Counted from the stretch's first letter, positions 26,886-35,416 are shown. The stretch is DNA of 36,296 bases from Bacteroidota bacterium (GCA_022571255.1 JACZYD010000018.1:1-36296), one strand, 5' to 3'. Numbers and translations: made by a program. The notes: generated from the letters alone by a model not told the origin.

Positions 26886-29258
26886 TCATGCCAGTCGGAC
26901 GGGCAGTTCCCGAACGGGCGAACCGGTCGCAGCCAGAATGGCGTTCGTCAGCGCCGGAGAAACCGGAGGAAGCCCGGGCTCTCCGACACCACCGGGAATC
27001 ATCTCGCTCTCTGTTAGATAAATGTGCGTTTCCGGTGTCTGCTCCATCCGAAGCAGACGATAATTGTGGAAATTACTCTGGTTGATCGAGCCGTTCGTAG
27101 CCGTTATCCGCCCGTTGAAAGCCAGAGTCAGTCCGAAAACGAGATTGCCTTCCATCTGAGCACGAACACGATCGGCATTGACATAAGTGCCGCAATCAAT
27201 TACACCATCAGCGCGAACCACGCGAACCGTGTTATTTTCGACTTTCACGCGCATTACCCAGGCCACGTATGACCCGAAACTGTAGTGAACAGCTGCGCCC
27301 ATTCCTTCGCCTGGCCCGAGCGCTTGCGAGCCCCAGCCTGATTCTCGAGCCGCACGCTCAAGCACAGCTCTGAGCCGGCCCGTGTGATACGGCGCTTCTT
27401 CAAGGTTTTCGCCGTAGGGTCCCTTCTCGGGAAACATGTCGTTCAGGCTTCGCGAGGGTCCAAGCAGCTCCAGCAGATATTCGACCTGATCCCGACCGAC
27501 GCTGTGCGCCATCTCCCCTGCAAACGCATTGATGGCGAAGCTGTGATGGATATTGCAGACCGATCGGAGCCATCCGATCCGGACATGAGCAATGGCCTCT
27601 CCATTCTCACACGACATATTCGGGATATCATACGGTACTGTGGTAAATCCGAGATTAAGCTCGCCTTCACTTGCATATTTTACGCCCGGCGCGAAGGTTG
27701 AGCTGATGGAGGGGAAGGCCGTACGGTGGAGCCAGGAAACGGCCTTTCCATCTTCGTCGAATCCAGCCTTCAGGTACTGAGCGCTCGGACTGTGGAAATA
27801 GTCGAACTGAATGCAATCCTCGCGCTTCCAGGTCACTTTTACCGGCGCTCCCACGGCTCTCGAAATCAGGGCAGCTTCACAAATGAAATCGGGTTTGGAC
27901 TTTCGACCAAATCCTCCGCCGAGCAGCGTTATATGTATGGTTACTTTCGATTCCTCTATTTCAAGCGTCTGCGCAACGGTAGCCCGCGCGCCCTGTGCAT
28001 CCTGGGTTGGCGCCCAGCATTCGCAGCTGCCGTCGTCCTTGAACCACGCTGTTGCGTTAGGAACCTCCATCGGAGTGTGTGCCAGCATGGGAACATAATA
28101 GCTCGCTTCAATGGTAGTCGCAGCCGAATCGAACGCGGCGGCCTCGTCTCCCGTCTTCCGGATTACTTTACCAGGAGCTTTCACACTGGCCTCGAGAGTC
28201 TCCCGATACGCCGCCGATTCGTAACTGGCGTTGTCTCCGAGATCCCACTCGGCAATCAGTTTTTCCCGGCCTTGAAAGGCGGCCCACGTGTTTTCTGCCA
28301 CAACAGCCAGGCCTCCGAGAGATCCGAATCCGGGAGAAGCAGAGGCAAGAGGTAAACTCACAACCTCCCTGACACCTGGTACTTTCAATGTTTCTGCGGC
28401 GTCGTAACTGATCAGGGTCCCGCCGATGGTCGGGCAGTGCTCCACCGAGGCATATAACATTCCCGGCACTTTGACATCGAGCCCGTAGACTGCTTTACCG
28501 GTAGCGATGTCTCGATTATCCGTACCTCGGATTTCTTTCCCGATATAGCGCCATTTCTCCCGCGGTTTGAACGCAGGATCTTCCGGGACCGGCTGCTCCG
28601 CCGCCATTCGAGCCAGGTCTCCGTATGCTGCCTCACGACCAGACGCCCGGTGATAAACCACGTGATTTTCCGCCTCACACTCTTCTGCCGGGACCCCCCA
28701 ATCGGCCGCTGCGGCAGAGACGAGCATTACCCTCGCCGTTGCACCGGCTTTTCGCCAGTCATCGAAAAAATTTCGAATGCTGGTCGATCCGTCGGTGTTC
28801 TGATCACCGTACATGGCATCTCCATCTGCCTGCAGTACATGAACACGTTCCAGATCGGCCTCCATTTCGTCCGCGATAAGCGGCGGTATGCTGCTTCGAA
28901 CCCCCTGCCCCATTTCCGAGCGGGAGTTGACGATAAATACGTCCCCATTTTCGTGAAGAGCAACAAATACATTAGGTCTGAATTCGGAGTCAGAGACAGC
29001 TTCTTCGCGGGTGCCTGTCTCCATAACATCCGGAGAATCTTGCGCCCGGAAACCCGTTCCAAGGCCGAGTACAAATACGCTGCCGCCCGCTAGCGCGGAC
29101 GTTTTTAGAAAACTTCTACGAGACAGGTTGAGAATGACCGTGCGCGAGTCACGTCCATTATTGCGAACGTGTGTAAAGGGATCAAATTTCGTTCCGGTCA
29201 CAGGATCAATTCCCAGGGCTTCAAGCATGAACGGAAGGCCGTTGCTGATTTTCTTCAT
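26886..29258 (-). CDS. iorB: xanthine-dehydrogenase-family molybdopterin-binding subunit (IorB-like), Tat substrate
   Basis: 790 residues. The start at 29258 has GGAGG eight bases upstream, overlapping the end of iorA (GAGGATTAA). A twin-arginine motif SRRSFLK with a hydrophobic stretch (SALAGGSVFVLGLG) lies unusually far in, at residues 46-65, after a hydrophilic lead. The body follows IorB/aldehyde-oxidase architecture: ENGDVFIVNSRSEMGQGV, RYIGKEIRGTDNRDIATGKAVYG, TLLGGGFGRKSKPDF, and a C-terminal MIPGGVGEPGLPPVSPALTNAI that carries the active-site Glu (GVGEPG). These enzymes hydroxylate N-heterocycles or aldehydes using an MCD cofactor and pass electrons to the 2Fe-2S subunit. The actual substrate is unknown. 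Confidence 0.93.
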   Translation of the reverse strand: MKKISNGLPFMLEALGIDPVTGTKFDPFTHVRNNGRDSRTVILNLSRRSFLKTSALAGGSVFVLGLGTGFRAQDSPDVMETGTREEAVSDSEFRPNVFVALHENGDVFIVNSRSEMGQGVRSSIPPLIADEMEADLERVHVLQADGDAMYGDQNTDGSTSIRNFFDDWRKAGATARVMLVSAAAADWGVPAEECEAENHVVYHRASGREAAYGDLARMAAEQPVPEDPAFKPREKWRYIGKEIRGTDNRDIATGKAVYGLDVKVPGMLYASVEHCPTIGGTLISYDAAETLKVPGVREVVSLPLASASPGFGSLGGLAVVAENTWAAFQGREKLIAEWDLGDNASYESAAYRETLEASVKAPGKVIRKTGDEAAAFDSAATTIEASYYVPMLAHTPMEVPNATAWFKDDGSCECWAPTQDAQGARATVAQTLEIEESKVTIHITLLGGGFGRKSKPDFICEAALISRAVGAPVKVTWKREDCIQFDYFHSPSAQYLKAGFDEDGKAVSWLHRTAFPSISSTFAPGVKYASEGELNLGFTTVPYDIPNMSCENGEAIAHVRIGWLRSVCNIHHSFAINAFAGEMAHSVGRDQVEYLLELLGPSRSLNDMFPEKGPYGENLEEAPYHTGRLRAVLERAARESGWGSQALGPGEGMGAAVHYSFGSYVAWVMRVKVENNTVRVVRADGVIDCGTYVNADRVRAQMEGNLVFGLTLAFNGRITATNGSINQSNFHNYRLLRMEQTPETHIYLTESEMIPGGVGEPGLPPVSPALTNAILAATGSPVRELPVRLA

Positions 29259-29261
29259 GGC

Positions 29262-29726
29262 TTAATCCTCCACCAGGCCGGCAGCCTGTTTTATGGCTTC
29301 CTTGATCCGGATATACGTTCCGCATCGACACAGATTGCGAGACATCTCTCGATCGATATCTGCATCCGTCGGATTCGGCCTCGAGCGAAGCATGGCGAAC
29401 GCGGTCAGGATCTGACCTGGCTGACAGAAGCCGCACTGTGAAACGTTCAGTTCATCCCACATCACCTGCAGCGGATGATCACCGGATTCCGAGAGTCCTT
29501 CGATGGTTGTTATGCGTTCGTCTCCGATGGAAGAAATTGACCGTTGACACGATCGGCCGGGCGAACCGTTGAGCAAGACGGTACACGAACCGCACTGTCC
29601 GATTCCACACCCATATTTGGTACCCGTGAGGCCGATCACATCTCGCAGGACCCATAAAAGGGGCATCTTCGGCTCAGCTTCCACGCTGTGTTCGACACCG
29701 TTTACGGTAAGGACGTATGTTGCCAT
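29262..29726 (-). CDS. iorA: (2Fe-2S)-binding subunit of molybdenum hydroxylase (IorA-like)
   Basis: The track starts at 29780, but family members begin like [15 protein letters not shown], so the ATG at 29726 is preferred (154 residues). Two [2Fe-2S] clusters are visible: the plant-ferredoxin type [16 protein letters not shown] with an earlier context YGC, and the second CGFCQPG ... NLCRCGTY. It is the electron-transfer partner of IorB. The stop overlaps the iorB Shine-Dalgarno, indicating one operon iorA-iorB-sufU. No cytochrome partner gene is seen downstream. Confidence 0.94.
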   Translation of the reverse strand: MATYVLTVNGVEHSVEAEPKMPLLWVLRDVIGLTGTKYGCGIGQCGSCTVLLNGSPGRSCQRSISSIGDERITTIEGLSESGDHPLQVMWDELNVSQCGFCQPGQILTAFAMLRSRPNPTDADIDREMSRNLCRCGTYIRIKEAIKQAAGLVED

Positions 29727-29880
29727 CGTATTCTTTGTATTTGGGTCTGAGTCTCTACCAATGTAGCGGATTGGATGCATCGATTCAAGGATGTACAGGC
29801 AATCACTCAGGACTGATGCGGAAGCCAGAGCATGACTATGATTGTTCGAAAAACGATCCTGACCAAAAGAGAATAAAAAG

Positions 29881-30186
29881 GTGGGAATTGTCAGAGTCGG
29901 AATTTTTCTATCCGATGAAGTCGACGTGTTGGACTTCGCTGGACCCTACGAAGTGTTTTCCCGGACGCGTCTTGCTCCGGGAGTTGAGTCGCGTCGTTCG
30001 GATGGTTCGGCACGTTTTGAAGTTTGCACGGTGGCGACAGACCTGGAAATTGTGACGGCAACGGGCGGCTCCCGGATTCCGCCCGGAACTGACCGACAGG
30101 TACAGAATCGCATCGAGATGGGCAAGAAACCGCCTTTATTAAGAGCGATTATATTCCTATTCAAACAAATAGGATCCTGGTGTTAG
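29881..30186 (+). pseudogene. truncated DJ-1/PfpI family gene
   Basis: From a GTG at 29881 the ORF reads [22 protein letters not shown] and ARFEVCTVATDLEIVTATGG, the first 60-70 residues of a DJ-1/PfpI (class I glutamine amidotransferase-like) protein. After GGSRIPP the similarity stops and unrelated sequence (GTDRQVQNRIEMGKK) runs to a TAG. The nucleophile-Cys elbow and the C-terminal two thirds are missing. It is therefore a 5' remnant, next to two other truncated genes. Confidence 0.75.
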
Positions 30187-30421
30187 AAAAAGAAGACCGA
30201 GTAAAGACAATTTCGTTCAAATCATTTCGACGAACAGTTTCGGTTGTGAATAGAAAACGCATTTATATCTCCATACTTCTACTGGTCGTGTGGGGTCTCC
30301 CGACGGGAAATAGTGCAAAATCTCAGACCATTATGCTGTCGATCAGTCAGCCACAGGAAAGAATGACGGCACGTCGTGGACAGATGCGTTCGTATCACTT
30401 CAGGACGCCATCGCCGCGGCC
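30180..30421 (+). pseudogene. 5' remnant of a beta-helix (choice-of-anchor-like) secreted protein, frameshifted
   Basis: An in-frame GTG (30180 or 30246) opens a signal peptide (YISILLLVVWGLPTGNSAKSQTI). Just after it, a one-base shift is needed to continue as YAVDQSATGKNDGTSWTDAF then VSLQDAIAAATAGD, the standard opening of right-handed beta-helix secreted proteins (Y.VD..ATG.NDG.SW..A...LQDA). Adding one T at ATT/ATG near 30333 restores the frame. The gene is cut at TAGD where an IS3 transposase tail begins. Confidence 0.7.
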
Positions 30422-30628
30422 ACTGCTGGCGACTGCTACGATACTGCCATGTGCGAAAGTTTCTTTACAACGCTCGAGTGCAAACTGCTTGACCGAAGAC
30501 GATTCAAGAATTCATCAGAGGCCCGGATGGCCATCTTTGAATTTATTGAAGCATGGTATAATCCAAAACGGCAGCGCTCATCACTCGATTATAAATCACC
30601 CGTAGCCTTTGAAAATAAATTCCTTTAA
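30422..30628 (+). mobile_element. IS3-family transposase (OrfB) C-terminal fragment
   Basis: In the frame ending at TAA 30626-30628: TAGDCYDTAMCESFFTTLECKL, DRRRFKNSSEARMAIFEFIE and AWYNPKRQRSSLDYKSPVAFENKFL, the final 65 or so residues of an IS3-group DDE transposase, including the third catalytic acidic residue (Glu in CESFF). The N-terminal DDE core and OrfA are absent. The track ORF at 30180-30605 is in a different frame here. Confidence 0.9.
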
Positions 30629-30650
30629 ACGAACCAGAAAACCAAACCCA

Positions 30651-30678
30651 TAACTGTCCCCTGAAACGGATCAACTCC
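30651..30678 (+). mobile_element. probable IS3 right-end sequence
   Basis: ACTGTCCCCTGAAACGGATCAACTCC lies 23 bases after the transposase stop and has the look of an IS3-type right end (TGTCC....AAC.G....AACTCC). The left inverted repeat is not present, so the element is incomplete. Confidence 0.45.
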
Positions 30679-30722
30679 GCACTACACGAGCGAGGAAGCG
30701 AACACGGGAATGCGGTTTCCGA

Positions 30723-33700
30723 TTAACGAATCAGGAGCATTCGATTGGTTTTAGAATATCTGGCCGTTTTTAGCGTGTAGAAGTAGACGCCGCTGGTTAG
30801 ACCCGTAGCGTCGAAAACGAATTCGCGCAGCCCCGGAGGAAGTACTCCATCTTGAAGAATCCTGACCTCTCTTCCGAGTACATCATGAATCGTAAGAGAG
30901 ACATTTTCCCGAATCGGAAGCTCGACCCGGATGGAAGTGCTTTCGCTGAATGGATTGGGATAGTTCTGGAACAGCGTATACGACTCGGGGAGGTCAGATT
31001 CACCTTCGAATTCAAAAGCGGTATCAATGGCGGAACGGTGATAGTCTTCGACTTCCCCGTCCAATTGCAGTCCCCACGCGAATCGAACGACCTGTGATGC
31101 AATCCTCAAACGAATATATTTTATGACATCTCCCGGCTGAATCGTCCCTGGTAGCGACTGAAGAATATTTATTCCGTCGTCTACGGCTGTGGAGATCACT
31201 CGTTCTCGCTCGCCTCCCGGTACAGAGCCGTCATTCAAGACTCCGTCCTCGTTAAGGTCTATGAAAACAGAAAGATTTCCACCAATTCCGGACGCGTCCG
31301 CCACCAGAACCGTGATCTGAAAAATGCCCCCTTCCAGAACAGTGAAAGAGATTAAACCATCCTCATCATCCTCACCACCGATACTGCTGAGATTGTCGTC
31401 ATCTCCGTCGGCGAATTCGGTCGGTTGCCCATCGGGATCCGCGTCAATGCGTGCACCGAGAATGATCGATTGCGCGTGCATGACATGCGCTGCTCCCTGA
31501 ACGCTGGCGACCGTCCTGTAACAGGAAAGCGGGCCCCCAATCGGGCACGGTCCGGCGAGATCATCACGTGGATCAGGCAGGTCGCCATAGTCAAGATTAG
31601 CGCCGTTACCAAATACGAGGGGGCCCGTTGTTTTTCCGGATTCGACTATTACGTCGACCAGCGCGTTGTCTGGAACTGTAAGGAAAAAGCCCGGAGGAAT
31701 TAATTCCAGGACCTGGTAATTGCCCGGTTCGAGGTCGCTGAATCCAAATGTGCCAAAGATATCTGTGGTATTCTGAGCGATGGAAAGGTTATTCTGGAGC
31801 AGTTCGAACACTATCCCCTCCACGACATAGTCGTTATTATTGAACTCCCTGTCTTCATCCAGGTCCATGAATTTGAATCCGATGATGCCTCCCGGAGGAA
31901 GCACAAGCCCATAAGAGGCCATGAGGCCGTCGAAACCACCCGCGAGAGTGTTTTGAATCGGCATGCCTGTTATCGGTATGGCCGTATTTCGGGTTCCACC
32001 GACCACGTGCGCCTCGCTTTCATCGGCTTTAACTTGCGCCATCTCCGTATTCGCATAGGAGTCAATCAGATTGATCGCAGTGACCAAGAGAAAGAGGTCT
32101 ACGACAGGATTCCCGGTTCCAAATGTCATTCCCCAAAACTCGCTGACCTCGTCCAGTGCAGATTTCAACACAGCGAAATACACTTCTGCACGGTAGGGCC
32201 CGATCTTGCCTTTTCCTGCGCCGGCAGGTCGCAAGTCCAACGAGGTTACAAAATCGAAATCCGGTCCGCCTGCATAACTCAGATAGGCGATTTCCATGGT
32301 GGCCTTTTTACAGGCTCCGATCATTCCATCGCCGCCGCCGCCGCCGAAGTCAGGTTGGTGTGCGCCGGGTGTGGTTGGCAGACCCTCTCCGGCTGAGCCA
32401 CCGAAGTAGGCATAGAATTCGTCGACGACAAGGTGTGAGGCCGAATCGAATCCGGTACCATCGGCCGTGCAGATCCCCGCAATTGAGGGCGGGTTGACTC
32501 CATCATTGCTCAGTTTTACCACGAAAGCCGCAGAGCCTCCACCGGACGGCACGCCTGTGAAGTCTGTCGAAGCCGATCCTCCTGAGACGAACAGATCACC
32601 AGCGGCGTCAACGGAGATTCCGTTGCCAGAGTCGCTGCCGATTCCCCCTAGATATGTCGAGTATAAAACGAGGGATCCATCCCCCGAAAGTTTTGTAATG
32701 AACGCGTCCTGGTCCCCCAGCGGCGATCCGTTCAGGGCGTCTGGAGTAGTCGGGAAATCAGACGATTTACTCGAGCCAGTTATCCACACATTCCCGTCAC
32801 TGTCCAAGTCGAGATCCGAGGCAGAATCACGGGCATCGCCACCCAGATATGTTGAAAACAATAACGTCCCATCAGGCGCAAACTTGGCGACAATTGCTTC
32901 TCCATCACCATTACTCGCTGCCTGAACAGCGTTTAAAGTCGGGAAATCAGCGGAAGACGTACTTCCGACTATGTATACATTGTCAGCGTCATCGACCTGC
33001 AGACGCGAGAGTCCATCCGAGTCGCTACCACCGAAAAAAGTGGAGTAGAGAATCGTGCCTGTGGCCGGATCGATTCTGGTGATAAAAAGGTCTACAAAAC
33101 CACCCCCCAGAACAGCCTGATGGGCGTTTACCAGAGGAAAATCAGCCGAATTCGTAACACCTCCCACAAAAAAATGTCCCTCTGCGTTTGTATCCATACT
33201 GCTGATTCGGTCGAAACCTGATCCCCCCAGGTATGACGCAAATGTCAAGTCCGGATCGATTACAAGTGGAAAGTCAACGTCGTACGTGCCGACCTCGAAT
33301 CCGAGTGTTCGATCGGCGAGGAGTTTGAACGCCCCGGTCACGCTGAGCGACTCGCCACCAATCTCCTGATAAAGCACTGGCGCGGATTCTGTCAGTCGGC
33401 CAAGTGGCGTTTCAATGACCAGCACGCCATCGCGCCGAAGGTACATTGCGTCGACTCCGTCGTAAATCATCCTTATCACTCCTGGATCTGCGCCGGGCGC
33501 TAAAATAAATTCCCGTTTCAACGTGCCGGATGCACCGGTGTACACCATATCGATTCCATCGTACAGTCCTTCATATCGTATTTCTTCGAACGTTGGAACG
33601 TGAGTTTGCCATTTCGCAGGATTATTTCCGTGGTAGAAATTCGCTGTGCCGGAAAGTTGACCATGTCCCGTAAGAATACCTCCGGTTAATGCATTTTCGA

Positions 33701-34028
33701 AAGTCACAATAACTTCGTTTCGGCCTGACTCACCTGTGTCTGAGAACGAGGATCGACGGAATTCGATGCTGAGTCTTTTAAAAAGAACGGTATGACCGGC
33801 AGACGTTACCTGAAACCGAACGCTGGAATCAAGCTGGCCGTCATTTCGGATAAAACTGAGAGACGGCGATAGACGGGATCCATCCGCGTCCGATATTAAT
33901 GTCGCGAGCGCGATCGGAGTTGAAGAGGAAGTCGATGTGATCCCCATCTGTGTGTACAATAGAAGCGCAAGGAGTAGAAGGGCTATAGAAACGAACCCGA
34001 CGAGTCTGATCTGTTTGCGTCGCATCAT
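30723..34028 (-). CDS. T9SS-sorted SBBP/SdrD-like/GEVED multidomain secreted protein
   Basis: 1101 residues. A signal anchor is followed by an N-terminal region of the DUF7948 type (SFIRNDGQLDSSVRFQV, about residues 55-260). SBBP-type beta-propeller repeats follow (about 265-600): SYLGGSGFDRISSM, STFFGGSDSDGLSRL, STYLGGDARDSASDL, STYLGGIGSDSGNGI. Next comes an SdrD-B-like module (IIGFKFMDLDEDREFNNNDY to DLEPGNYQVLEL), then a GEVED-type module starting DYGDLPDPRDD with FIDLNEDG and ending in a literal DGEVEDY. The C-terminus is a T9SS type A sorting domain: FQNYPNPFSES, VSLTIHDVLGREVR, GVYFYTLKT. It is exported by Sec then T9SS and attached to the surface. Start supported by AGAGG upstream. 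Its biological ligand is unknown. Confidence 0.93.
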   Translation of the reverse strand: MMRRKQIRLVGFVSIALLLLALLLYTQMGITSTSSSTPIALATLISDADGSRLSPSLSFIRNDGQLDSSVRFQVTSAGHTVLFKRLSIEFRRSSFSDTGESGRNEVIVTFENALTGGILTGHGQLSGTANFYHGNNPAKWQTHVPTFEEIRYEGLYDGIDMVYTGASGTLKREFILAPGADPGVIRMIYDGVDAMYLRRDGVLVIETPLGRLTESAPVLYQEIGGESLSVTGAFKLLADRTLGFEVGTYDVDFPLVIDPDLTFASYLGGSGFDRISSMDTNAEGHFFVGGVTNSADFPLVNAHQAVLGGGFVDLFITRIDPATGTILYSTFFGGSDSDGLSRLQVDDADNVYIVGSTSSADFPTLNAVQAASNGDGEAIVAKFAPDGTLLFSTYLGGDARDSASDLDLDSDGNVWITGSSKSSDFPTTPDALNGSPLGDQDAFITKLSGDGSLVLYSTYLGGIGSDSGNGISVDAAGDLFVSGGSASTDFTGVPSGGGSAAFVVKLSNDGVNPPSIAGICTADGTGFDSASHLVVDEFYAYFGGSAGEGLPTTPGAHQPDFGGGGGDGMIGACKKATMEIAYLSYAGGPDFDFVTSLDLRPAGAGKGKIGPYRAEVYFAVLKSALDEVSEFWGMTFGTGNPVVDLFLLVTAINLIDSYANTEMAQVKADESEAHVVGGTRNTAIPITGMPIQNTLAGGFDGLMASYGLVLPPGGIIGFKFMDLDEDREFNNNDYVVEGIVFELLQNNLSIAQNTTDIFGTFGFSDLEPGNYQVLELIPPGFFLTVPDNALVDVIVESGKTTGPLVFGNGANLDYGDLPDPRDDLAGPCPIGGPLSCYRTVASVQGAAHVMHAQSIILGARIDADPDGQPTEFADGDDDNLSSIGGEDDEDGLISFTVLEGGIFQITVLVADASGIGGNLSVFIDLNEDGVLNDGSVPGGERERVISTAVDDGINILQSLPGTIQPGDVIKYIRLRIASQVVRFAWGLQLDGEVEDYHRSAIDTAFEFEGESDLPESYTLFQNYPNPFSESTSIRVELPIRENVSLTIHDVLGREVRILQDGVLPPGLREFVFDATGLTSGVYFYTLKTARYSKTNRMLLIR

Positions 34029-34331
34029 TGACCTCTTTGAATTGACCGCCGCACTCCGGTAGCCATGGAATGCTCGGAATGGTGGGAATGAGAGCTATGA
34101 TTGTGCGTGATAGCTCATCGATCGCTCCAATAAAGACGTTATCGGGCAGAATCGCAAGAATGGGACTGCGGCGAACGCATAAAAGTGCGAATCGACTCGG
34201 CCCAGCACCGCCGCTTCCGTTGTAATTCCGGGCCGCAAAAGAATCTGAGCGAGTACTCGGTTTGCGAGGCGTCTGCACGCAGAACCAGGCAGAGGAATGC
34301 GTGGACATCCCGTATAGCCTCGTTAATATTC
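34029..34331. other. no gene recognised
   Basis: The track lists short ORFs on both strands (33841-34308, 34139-34375, 34185-34406), but none resembles a protein family and they overlap in conflicting frames. The stretch just after 34028 is the leader of the T9SS cargo gene. Nothing else is visible. Confidence 0.5.
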
Positions 34332-34499
34332 TTACCGAACGCTCTCATTTCCGTATTGACTTTCGCAATGTACAACGATTTCTATGGCGTCTGCCGCGGG
34401 CAGTGAATCGCCCGCGCTCCACTCGTGTAGGGGTCGTTTTAGTTGCTCAATACGCCATTCTTTTACCCGTCTCTGCAGCGTGCGCAGTTCCGTTGGATG
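34332..34499 (-). mobile_element. scrap of IS21-like transposase
   Basis: A short minus-strand frame reads HPTELRTLQRRVKEWRIEQL; 'LRTLQRRVKEWR' is a recurrent segment of IS21-type (IstA) transposases. Only about 20 residues match; the rest to the TAA at 34334-34332 is unrelated, and a stop lies just upstream. Best read as a decayed fragment. Confidence 0.45.
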
Positions 34500-34732
34500 A
34501 ATATTTTAAAGGGTATGCGGTTTGCAGCTGCTATAGTGTCGTGCAATAGGGCGATTCCCTTACCAGGACCAGTTAACACTAATTAGTCAAAGAGGATTTG
34601 ATTCGGGCTTTGGCTTTGAGCGGTGAATATTTTGCTCGCCAAGTCTTTCCACAGCGTTGGGTTTATTCTCGCTTTCGCCATAAATGGGATTGAGCCTCGC
34701 TTCACTTGGTTTTAGCCCTGAACGGGAGCCAC

Positions 34733-34774
34733 AAAAAAGAAAGCCCTCATGCTTAAGATGTTCGCATGGAGGCT
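34733..34774 (-). terminator. intrinsic terminator of tRNA-Ser(CGA) transcript
   Basis: On the minus strand AGCCTCCATGC and GCATGAGGGCT form an 11-base stem with one mismatch, followed by TTCTTTTTT. It lies about 90 bases beyond the tRNA-Ser 3' end. Confidence 0.75.
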
Positions 34775-34829
34775 CGCCTGTCGATTTCTTTCGGAAACAA
34801 GCTTCCTCCGAATTGCGCCAGTCGCGCCC

Positions 34830-34860
34830 GCAAGCCTCGCTTTGCGGGGCTTGCTTTTTT
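34830..34860 (+). terminator. strong plus-strand terminator with no evident gene
   Basis: GCAAGCCTCGC-TTT-GCGGGGCTTGC, an 11-base stem (one G-T) with a three-base loop, followed by six T. It reads on the plus strand, opposite to tRNA-Ser(CGA), and no plus-strand gene precedes it. Confidence 0.72.
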
Positions 34861-34863
34861 GTG

Positions 34864-34950
34864 CGGAGGAGGAGGGATTCGAACCCTCGATACCCGTACA
34901 GGTATACTGGTTTTCGAGACCAGCGCATTCAACCACTCTGCCACCCCTCC
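34864..34950 (-). tRNA. tRNA-Ser (CGA)
   Basis: 87-base class II tRNA read on the minus strand: acceptor GGAGGGG/CTCCTCC with discriminator G, anticodon arm CTGGT CTCGAAA ACCAG giving CGA, long variable arm TATACCTGTACGGGTAT, T-arm GAGGG TTCGAAT CCCTC. CCA is not encoded. The many short track ORFs over this stretch are shadows. Confidence 0.95.
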
Positions 34951-35345
34951 AATGTGCCTAAATGGCCTGAATAAGCTGTTTTTCGCTTCTCAGTACAACC
35001 AGCAATAAATGCTGGCCTGCAATAGGCCTGCAGTCACGACACCCAAACCCCTGGATTAAAGGGAATTTTATGTTCAGTGAAGGTGCAATTTACCACCTAC
35101 AGGAAAGCTAATCCGAGAAGAGATCGTCAAAATTATTTCTCTCCACTTGTTTCCGGATTTTCAGGTTTTGAATACTCGAATAACGCAGGGAGACGCCCTA
35201 AAATCTTGATGCTTGTTCTTGCGCCGCCGAGAGGTTTCAGAGCGGAATCTGCTTGATCTTCTTGACGCGGCCTTTCTTCATTTTGCCTGGAAGTTCTTTG
35301 TCAACTTGTCAGGAATGTACTGCGCCGGATGTGATCTCAGGTGGA
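34951..35345. other. no gene recognised
   Basis: Between the intact and truncated tRNA-Ser genes. A small hairpin CCAGCA-ATAAA-TGCTGG is at 34999-35015 with a nearby GGCCTGC direct repeat. A minus-strand mini-ORF (35281-35237, MKKGRVKKIKQIPL) is too short to support. The sequence beyond the broken tRNA is not recognisable as any gene. Confidence 0.5.
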
Positions 35346-35416
35346 AACCCTCGGTACCCTGTAACAGGTACGCTGGTTTAGCAAACCAGTGGTTTCAGCC
35401 ACTCACCCACCTCTCC
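35346..35416 (-). pseudogene. tRNA-Ser (GCU) truncated in the T-arm
   Basis: On the minus strand the first 71 bases are an excellent tRNA-Ser: acceptor 5' strand GGAGAGG, anticodon arm CTGGT TTGCTAA ACCAG (anticodon GCT), variable arm CGTACCTGTTACAGGGTACC, then GAGGGTT. The expected CGAATCCCTC plus acceptor 3' strand CCTCTCC are replaced by TCCACCTGAGATCACATCC, so neither T-stem nor acceptor stem can close. It cannot be a functional tRNA. The missing 3' end was not found elsewhere in the window. Confidence 0.8.

Noticed and set aside
30180-30605. Single 141-aa CDS as given in the track
   Set aside because: Its second half is out of frame with both the beta-helix and IS3 transposase coding sequence; the real content is two joined remnants.
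34587-35008. Six overlapping ORFs on both strands
   Set aside because: They run through tRNA-Ser(CGA) and its terminators; no family resemblance beyond tRNA translation.
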